From Centroberyx gerrardi (taxonomy: Eukaryota > Chordata > Actinopteri > Beryciformes > Berycidae): a stretch of 64,000 nucleotides of DNA. Shown here piece by piece: positions 59,372-64,000 of the stretch (the stretch's first letter is position 1; each line of letters begins with the position of its first letter). The stretch is from the NCBI RefSeq assembly GCF_048128805.1, contig NC_136010.1, forward strand, positions 28,259,980-28,323,979. Direction: 5' to 3'. The translations under genes were made by a program, and so were the position numbers. The notes under the pieces are model-generated. The model was given only the letters and a program-made list of their open reading frames with translations, did no database searches and was not told the DNA's origin.

Positions 59372-60291
59372 CTCCACGTGTTCCATGCCTCCTAATGGCC
59401 ACTAGGGGCAGACAGGCTAACCTTGAGTGAGTGAATGAATGAAAGAAAGAATATATAAGAGAGAGAGAGAGAGAACCAATAATTTAATAGTGCAACTTAA
59501 GAGAGTGTGACGATGTAGCTTGGCTCAGATCTGTTGACAGTTTCTTTTTGAAGTTGCTTAACGACAATAAACTCTTCACAATATTTAGGTTAAATTGGCA
59601 GAAGTTTCATAATGATCTGAGAAAGTAGTCATTCATATTAATGTTTTTTGTACACATGGTTTATTAAGATATGACAGGTATGTGCTGGCCCGGACAATAT
59701 TACAGTATGTTAGGTAAGGGTCAATCATGCTGTAATACAATGTTAGCAGACATGTAACATGAACTACATAGCTTTTAATGATTTTGAACTGAATCAATAT
59801 GGTTTTTCCAACTCAGATTCAGATCTACTAACATTCCAAGGGAACAGATGCAAGGAACTTGATTCATTTCTACTGCATCAACAATGACTTTTGCATATTC
59901 CTTACAGTATGTTTTCTTTTTTTATTTGTAAATATAATGCAGCTTAACTTTTTAATATTCAATGATAATTTACTGAGTTGAAACCATCTTGAGATACTAA
60001 CCATTCCCTCAAAGGCTATTTTTTATTAGCGATTGGAAATCTGTGTGAGATAAAATCAAGTTGGAGTCATCAGTGAACGGTCAGAGAATGTGTTTGAGTG
60101 TATTACTTTGTGAAATCATACAGTGTCAGTCATTGAACTCTAACATCTACTTAAAAACAAACCACTATGTGTCTGTACCTGGTGGATCTCCAGCCATTGA
60201 CAGTGGGTGCGTGGATCATCAGCTCCTTGGCACTGAAGTTGTCCTCATGACCTGAAGAGCTGACCACGATGAATCCAATCTTCCTGGGCAT
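25144..60291 (-). CDS. cep104: centrosomal protein of 104 kDa, complete, 21 coding exons
   Basis: CEP104 caps the distal centriole and ciliary tip, binds EB1 and tubulin, and in humans is a Joubert syndrome gene. Exons, 5' to 3': 60179..60291, 58835..59008, 57779..57917, 54617..54679, 50521..50597, 49662..49830, 47318..47473, 46858..47085, 45383..45598, 45118..45282, 44162..44335, 41298..41474, 37948..38148, 37059..37154, 36642..36729, 32559..32634, 31963..32071, 30826..30964, 29812..29879, 25796..25883, 25144..25274. All junction phases agree: 2,847 nt, 948 residues (human about 925). Domains: N-terminal jelly-roll (MPRKIGFIVVSSSGHED onward), coiled coil (about 215-297), Pro-rich linker, TOG domain (about 430-684), zinc-finger array (about 770-880; CIFCG, CDEC, CPSC, CPLC) and a C-terminal EB1-binding SxIP motif, SRIP, at 931-934. 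Intron 13 uses a GC donor. Introns carry many transposons. Confidence 0.96.
25759..25779 (+). repeat. 21-bp G homopolymer in cep104 intron 20
   Basis: An unbroken run of G on the plus strand, so C on the transcript, starting about 16 nt after the exon 20 donor. Likely length-variable and prone to sequencing error. Confidence 0.85.
26345..26608. mobile_element. foldback miniature element with TTAA-flanked ends (cep104 intron 19)
   Basis: Arms of about 85 bp run in opposite directions (GACCTATATATAATTTGTCTC, TACTTGGACCCACAGAGAAT and their reverse complements). An inner inverted pair is GCTAACAATGAGTCCAAA. Ends are TTAAAGGA / TCCTTTAA. A TTAA target suggests piggyBac-type mobilisation, but TTAA could belong to the arms. 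Confidence 0.75.
26880..27220. other. GC-rich island inside cep104 intron 19
   Basis: Locally GC- and CpG-rich (GGTGTCGGCGCACG, GGCCGGCTGAAAGACGAG) amid AT-rich intron. No exon with conserved motif found; could be a transposon fragment or a promoter-like island. Confidence 0.3.
28408..29781. mobile_element. hAT-type element, about 1.37 kb (cep104 intron 19)
   Basis: Left end CAGTGGCGGATCTA, right end TAGATCCGCCCCTG. The 8-bp duplication GTTATATA lies at 28400..28407 and 29782..29789. The subterminal GGGGTGGCATGG is repeated inverted near the right end. The interior holds another dispersed repeat (CAACCTTTATTTAGATCTTGG, from about 28545), a tetranucleotide array and part of a GGGCTGTCAAATTTAACGC element. 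No transposase frame. Confidence 0.85.
29490..29597 (+). repeat. compound microsatellite (ATCC)n(ATCT)n(AT)n
   Basis: About twelve ATCC units, about ten ATCT units, then AT dinucleotides, within the hAT element. Confidence 0.95.
32160..32440. repeat. diverged dispersed repeat, copy 1 (cep104 intron 16 side)
   Basis: Shares blocks GTGAAATGTGAAT, TACCATCAATACA and GGCCATCCAAAG with 35890..36115 in the same order and orientation. Between exons 17 and 16. Family not identified. Confidence 0.5.
34446..34810. mobile_element. hAT miniature element inside the LINE
   Basis: Ends TAGGGCTGCAACTAAC and CGTTGCAGCTCTA form the inverted termini. The 8-bp duplication CTTTTTAC lies at 34438..34445 and 34811..34818. 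Inside are GATTAATCGATTA repeats typical of this abundant fish family. Removing it and one duplication restores the LINE frame context (VDQLFTL...). Confidence 0.92.
34881..35337 (+). mobile_element. tRNA-derived SINE inside the LINE, itself interrupted
   Basis: A-box-like GGTGGCTCAGTTGGCTAAGG and B-box-like GGTTTGAATCTGG, a CT-rich region and an A-rich tail (AATAAAGCCCAAAAAAAAAA). A short flanking duplication AAAAGTCT(T)A occurs before 34881 and after the tail. The A- and B-box regions are pushed apart by the insertion at 34911..35198. Confidence 0.8.
34911..35198. mobile_element. insertion within the SINE (TAAATGGTAAATGG type)
   Basis: Begins TAAATGGTAAATGGTAAACG, continues GCATTTATATAGCGCTTTTC and ends CCACAGCCGCCCCCTATGG, with TAAGG on both sides as a short duplication. 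This sequence type is common in fish genomes; class uncertain. Confidence 0.75.
35890..36115. repeat. diverged dispersed repeat, copy 2 (cep104 intron 15)
   Basis: Same order of blocks as 32160..32440 (AACTGAAGTAAAA, GTGAAATGTGAAT, ACCACCAATACA, GGCAATCCAAGG). About 3.6 kb away, with the LINE nest in between. Confidence 0.5.
36282..36466. mobile_element. small foldback element (cep104 intron 15)
   Basis: Terminal repeats ACCTGTAAAGGCATAGGATA and its exact reverse complement at the right end. The arms continue with GAAATAATAATCATGAGCTTCATC on the left and its near-inverse on the right. About 185 bp, no coding capacity. Confidence 0.85.
38290..38925 (+). mobile_element. L2-type LINE 3' fragment (cep104 intron 12)
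   Basis: Broken frames give VIHAFVSSHLDYCNS, RLQPVQNAAVRTLTKTRKWDQ and LHWLPVKFRIDFKL, the conserved end of fish L2/Maui reverse transcriptase. The 3' end is AAAGTGCTATAGAAATAAAG followed by (TTATTA)n. Antisense to cep104. Confidence 0.85.
38926..41297. other. rest of cep104 intron 12, no feature recognised
   Basis: Unremarkable intron sequence. Exons 12 and 13 join directly in phase, so no missing exon is needed here. Confidence 0.5.
42329..42388 (+). repeat. (CA)n microsatellite
   Basis: About 30 CA dinucleotides in cep104 intron 11. Confidence 0.95.
42640..42850 (+). repeat. intron repeat, copy 1 (TTTAAGACT type)
   Basis: CTACCAGGAATTTGATTTAA, AACTGGCAAAACGAGCCTAT and TTGTTAAGGGACATGAAGTC. 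Related copies at 49255..49460, 54885..54995 and 57020..57062, all within cep104 introns. Confidence 0.65.
43545..43800 (+). mobile_element. LINE coding relic
   Basis: Open frame with YRKQVYKCIKQ and ADPYYIACEFNKYFINVC, resembling the segment before the reverse transcriptase domain in fish LINEs (..IANEFNKYFVNVGP). Short and isolated. Confidence 0.45.
48209..48249 (+). repeat. (TG)n microsatellite
   Basis: About 20 TG units in cep104 intron 6. Confidence 0.95.
49255..49460 (+). repeat. intron repeat, copy 2
   Basis: TTTAAGACTTTTTAAGATCT, GCTACCTGGAATTGAATTTAA and AGCTGGCAAAAACAACCTAT match copy 1 at 42.6 kb in order and orientation. In cep104 intron 6. Confidence 0.65.
51255..51300 (+). repeat. 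(TG)n microsatellite
   Basis: About 22 TG units in cep104 intron 4. Confidence 0.95.
52009..54200 (+). mobile_element. 5'-truncated L1-type LINE with poly(A) tail and target duplication
   Basis: Carries the last 430 codons of ORF2 (52074..53366): WDKLQGRVSKYIWKGQFPRI, HYKMIHRFYLSPRKC, then the zinc-knuckle-like CSLCSQRSIGTYIHMFWQC. This is the post-reverse-transcriptase end of vertebrate L1. Just upstream, AERISIVKMNILL is followed by a stop and frameshift, so it is dead. A 3' untranslated region, AATAAA and an A-run end the copy. AGTATGGAGTA occurs before it (51998..52008) and after the tail (54203..54213) as target duplication. The long intact frame points to recent insertion. Antisense in cep104 intron 4. 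Confidence 0.92.
53400..53750 (+). repeat. purine-pyrimidine alternating tract in the L1 3' UTR
   Basis: TG/TA/CA-rich array with two imperfect copies of a roughly 110-bp unit (GTGTACTGTATATG, TTGTATGTGGGCTGTATATG, GTGCAGTG). The alternation favours Z-DNA and cruciform forms. All six frames are accidentally open in places. Confidence 0.8.
54885..54995 (+). repeat. intron repeat, copy 3
   Basis: ACACTACCTGGAATTGAATTT, AAGCCGACAAAACCAGATTAT and TTTGAACATAGCT match copies 1 and 2. In cep104 intron 3. A tail fragment (TTGTTAAGGGACATTAAGTC) is at 57020..57062. Confidence 0.6.
55497..56422. mobile_element. hAT-type element with nested repeats (cep104 intron 3)
   Basis: Ends TAGGGATGTCA and TGACATCCCTA. 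The 8-bp duplication CCTGGGAC lies at 55489..55496 and 56423..56430. The subterminal ACCGGTTA motif appears at both ends. Inside lie a CAGTGTTGCCAATTTGGCGAC block (55580-55700) and a separate repeat (CTACTAAAGCAAGAATCTCGG, ATCTCGAGAACCGTTCGTCC) at about 56030-56240. Confidence 0.88.
57690..57768 (+). mobile_element. L2-type LINE 3' end fragment
   Basis: GTAAAGCACTTTGTGAACAT and AAAGTGCTATACAAATAAAG form the characteristic L2 3' terminus, ending 10 bp from cep104 exon 3 at its 3' (donor) side. Confidence 0.75.
58308..58392 (+). repeat. dispersed repeat AACCTTTATTTAACCAGGTAA, copy 1
   Basis: AACCTTTATTTAACCAGGTAA, CTCATTGAGATTAAAA and CGACCTGGCCAAGA. Second copy at 60348..60424, same orientation; a distant relative at about 28545. 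Confidence 0.7.
59340..59369 (+). repeat. (GA)n microsatellite
   Basis: About 15 AG units; a shorter GA run is at 59458..59474. cep104 intron 1. Confidence 0.9.
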
Positions 60292-60347
60292 CCCTCTGAT
60301 GGACACTGACAGAACAGACAAGCAACAGATTGTCTTTTGTTTTTTTC

Positions 60348-60424
60348 ATTTTATTTATTTAACAAGGTTAGTCCCACTGAGATTAAGAATCTAATTTTCA
60401 AGGGAGACCTGGCCAAGGTTTTAT
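60348..60424 (+). repeat. dispersed repeat, copy 2, upstream of cep104 exon 1
   Basis: TTTATTTAACAAGGTTAGTC, CCACTGAGATTAAGAATCT and GAGACCTGGCCAAGG match 58308..58392. Confidence 0.65.
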
Positions 60425-60587
60425 TTATTTTGACACCAACCTGGCAAGGGTGGACTATGAATTGTTGTTTCCAAACAGCATTTTTAATTATTTTTGTGAT
60501 ACTCTGTTAATCCCCAAAGGACATTACAAAGGTTGTTTTTAGATGTTCCTGCTGGTGTGTAGAAAGTCCTAGTCTTGATAGGTTTCT

Positions 60588-61055
60588 AGGAGAGAACGTC
60601 CCGCCAAACTCTATTCAAAAATCTGACAATTCAGTGTTGCCTTATTTGTCGGCAAACGTGCACACCTCGTAGATCATAATTTAAGGCCGTTACGAATCAA
60701 TAGGGTCTAGTGGCAATTCGGCATACAAATGATGCGCCAACCAGCACAGTGTTTCAATAAATCTCAATTTTTAGAATTGGTTCACACTGCTCGCTACCGC
60801 GCTTCACGGTGTATTCTGGTGGAAGAGGATTATGGGAAACACAGCGAACCACTTTGTAAAGTCCAGATTTTATAAGTATATAAGTATATAAGTACTGTCT
60901 GGTGTGTTGAGTGTATGTCGAATTGCACAGTGGATCTTAACGATTCGTAAAAGTTCTCACGTTATGTTCTACGAGGAGTGTATGAGAATAAGAAAAGCAA
61001 GATTAAACGGACGGATTATTGAATTGAGTTTGGCGTACCATTCTCTCCATACATA
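60588..61055. repeat. foldback element, copy C (upstream of cep104 start)
   Basis: The left arm starts GGAGAGAACGTCCCGCC; the right arm ends GGCGTACCATTCTCTCC. The left arm contains, in reverse, TATGCCGAATTGCC, CTACGAGGTGTGCACG and TTGCCGACAAATAAGGCAAC; the right arm has TATGTCGAATTGC and CTACGAGGAGTGTATG. The centre carries CAATAAATCTCAATTT and AATTGGTTC as in copy A. Confidence 0.65.
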
Positions 61056-61623
61056 AAAACGGAGCTATCTTGGATAGGACAGGGAGCCCCTGTCGATTTG
61101 AGGACGTGGGGGGGGGGACAGACCACCGCATTAGCTAAGTACTCAGCCAGACAGCTAGCTAGTTCTGCAGTTGCTATATTTTCACCAGCTAGAATCCTAT
61201 AAATGTACTGACAACTGATATGCGACATAACAAGTTTAAAGTAAATGGAAGTTTTACTGCATGTATTTCAAAGATATCTTACCACGAACATCACCGTAAT
61301 GTTGACAGGTCGCAGTCCCATTTCATCTCCATAACCACCGCTGACAACAACCAGCGCGGACATGCGCAATGGCAGTATTATGGTCACTCGCAAGGAATTG
61401 TGGTCAATGAAGTTTCGACATGTGCAAATAATTTTCAACATCAACAGCCACTTCACGCAGCTATTTCGCAATAAGACCCACTTATTGTTGGTTGTATTAT
61501 AGTTATGCGTACATGTTGTGACGAATGACAATATCGATAAGCTTCCAAATATACGTTTTGATAACTTCTTCCTGGTGGTCTGGCGAAGCAGAGCAACGTC
61601 AAGCAGCCAGAGTTAGCGATAAT

Positions 61624-61632
61624 ACCGGAAGT
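61624..61632 (+). promoter_or_regulatory. ETS-type site ACCGGAAGT between cep104 and lrrc47
   Basis: Perfect ETS/GABPA core, a common element of bidirectional housekeeping promoters. It lies about 370 bp before lrrc47 ATG and about 1.3 kb before cep104 ATG on the opposite strand, so it may mark a shared promoter. Motif match only. Confidence 0.45.
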
Positions 61633-61899
61633 TATGCGACTTTCCATTCAAAATAAAAGCCTAACATTTGTGTCGTTAAAAACTAAATAAACATTAGGTT
61701 GTGCAAAACAAACAGACAAACAACTATGATCATGTATATATCATCAATTGATCTGTTCTTTCTTAAATATGTTCTTTAACTTCATTACTTTGCAATGCTC
61801 CAATGCAGTCGTTGTCAATATCATTTATGTTGAAGATTTTGATCGGAAGTTCTATTTTTTGTTGTCCTGGCTGACTTGACAAGTGTAGTCACGCTGTTA

Positions 61900-61975
61900 C
61901 AGACACGTGCAGTAGGTGGCAGCATGCAGCTCTAACGTTGGTTGCCGTCCGACAGTAAACCAGAGAAGAAGAAGA
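61900..61975 (+). mobile_element. LINE 3'-tail relic 3
   Basis: GTAGGTGGCAGCATGCAGC, AACGTTGGTTGCCGTCC, AGTAAACC, then (GAA)n. Same plan as relics at 2480 and 10085. It ends about 26 bp before the lrrc47 start codon. Confidence 0.6.
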
Positions 61976-62001
61976 CTTGACAAGTGGTGTTTAGCAACAG
62001 C

Positions 62002-64000
<1,999 letters not shown>

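Overview
This is a vertebrate, most likely teleost fish, nuclear genomic window. Genes are split by GT-AG introns, proteins align with human orthologues from memory, intergenic DNA is AT-rich with long (TG)n microsatellites, and repeats are of types common in fish (hAT and Tc1 miniature elements, L2/L1/RNase-H LINEs, a tRNA-derived SINE). No bacterial, viral or CRISPR features were seen. All homology calls rest on remembered family sequences; no search was run.

Layout, left to right: nphp4 (minus strand, first two coding exons only); an unrecognised three-exon plus-strand gene with a 33-bp tandem repeat; dffb (plus, complete, 7 exons); the C1orf174 homologue (minus, complete, 4 exons, convergent with dffb); a single-exon b3gnt7-like glycosyltransferase (plus); cep104 (minus, complete, 21 coding exons over 35 kb); and lrrc47 (plus, first exon and part of the second), head-to-head with cep104. 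The set nphp4, dffb, C1orf174, cep104 and lrrc47 corresponds to human 1p36.3, with local order changed. nphp4 and cep104 both encode cilium/centriole proteins. dffb encodes the apoptotic DNase CAD, b3gnt7-like a Golgi enzyme, and lrrc47 a leucine-rich-repeat protein.

The rest is introns and intergenic DNA rich in mobile elements, several with readable target-site duplications. Examples are hAT elements at 3294, 28408, 34446 and 55497, a 5'-truncated L1 at 52009, and a nest of elements within one cep104 intron (a LINE holding a hAT miniature element and a SINE, the SINE itself interrupted).

The most unusual patterns are: a foldback element family lying close to the 5' ends of nphp4, cep104 and lrrc47, with a half copy in dffb; related LINE 3' tails ending about 26-28 bp before the start codons of both dffb and lrrc47; a paralogous empty site that dates a hAT insertion; a perfect 30-nt palindrome; and the uncharacterised VNTR gene.
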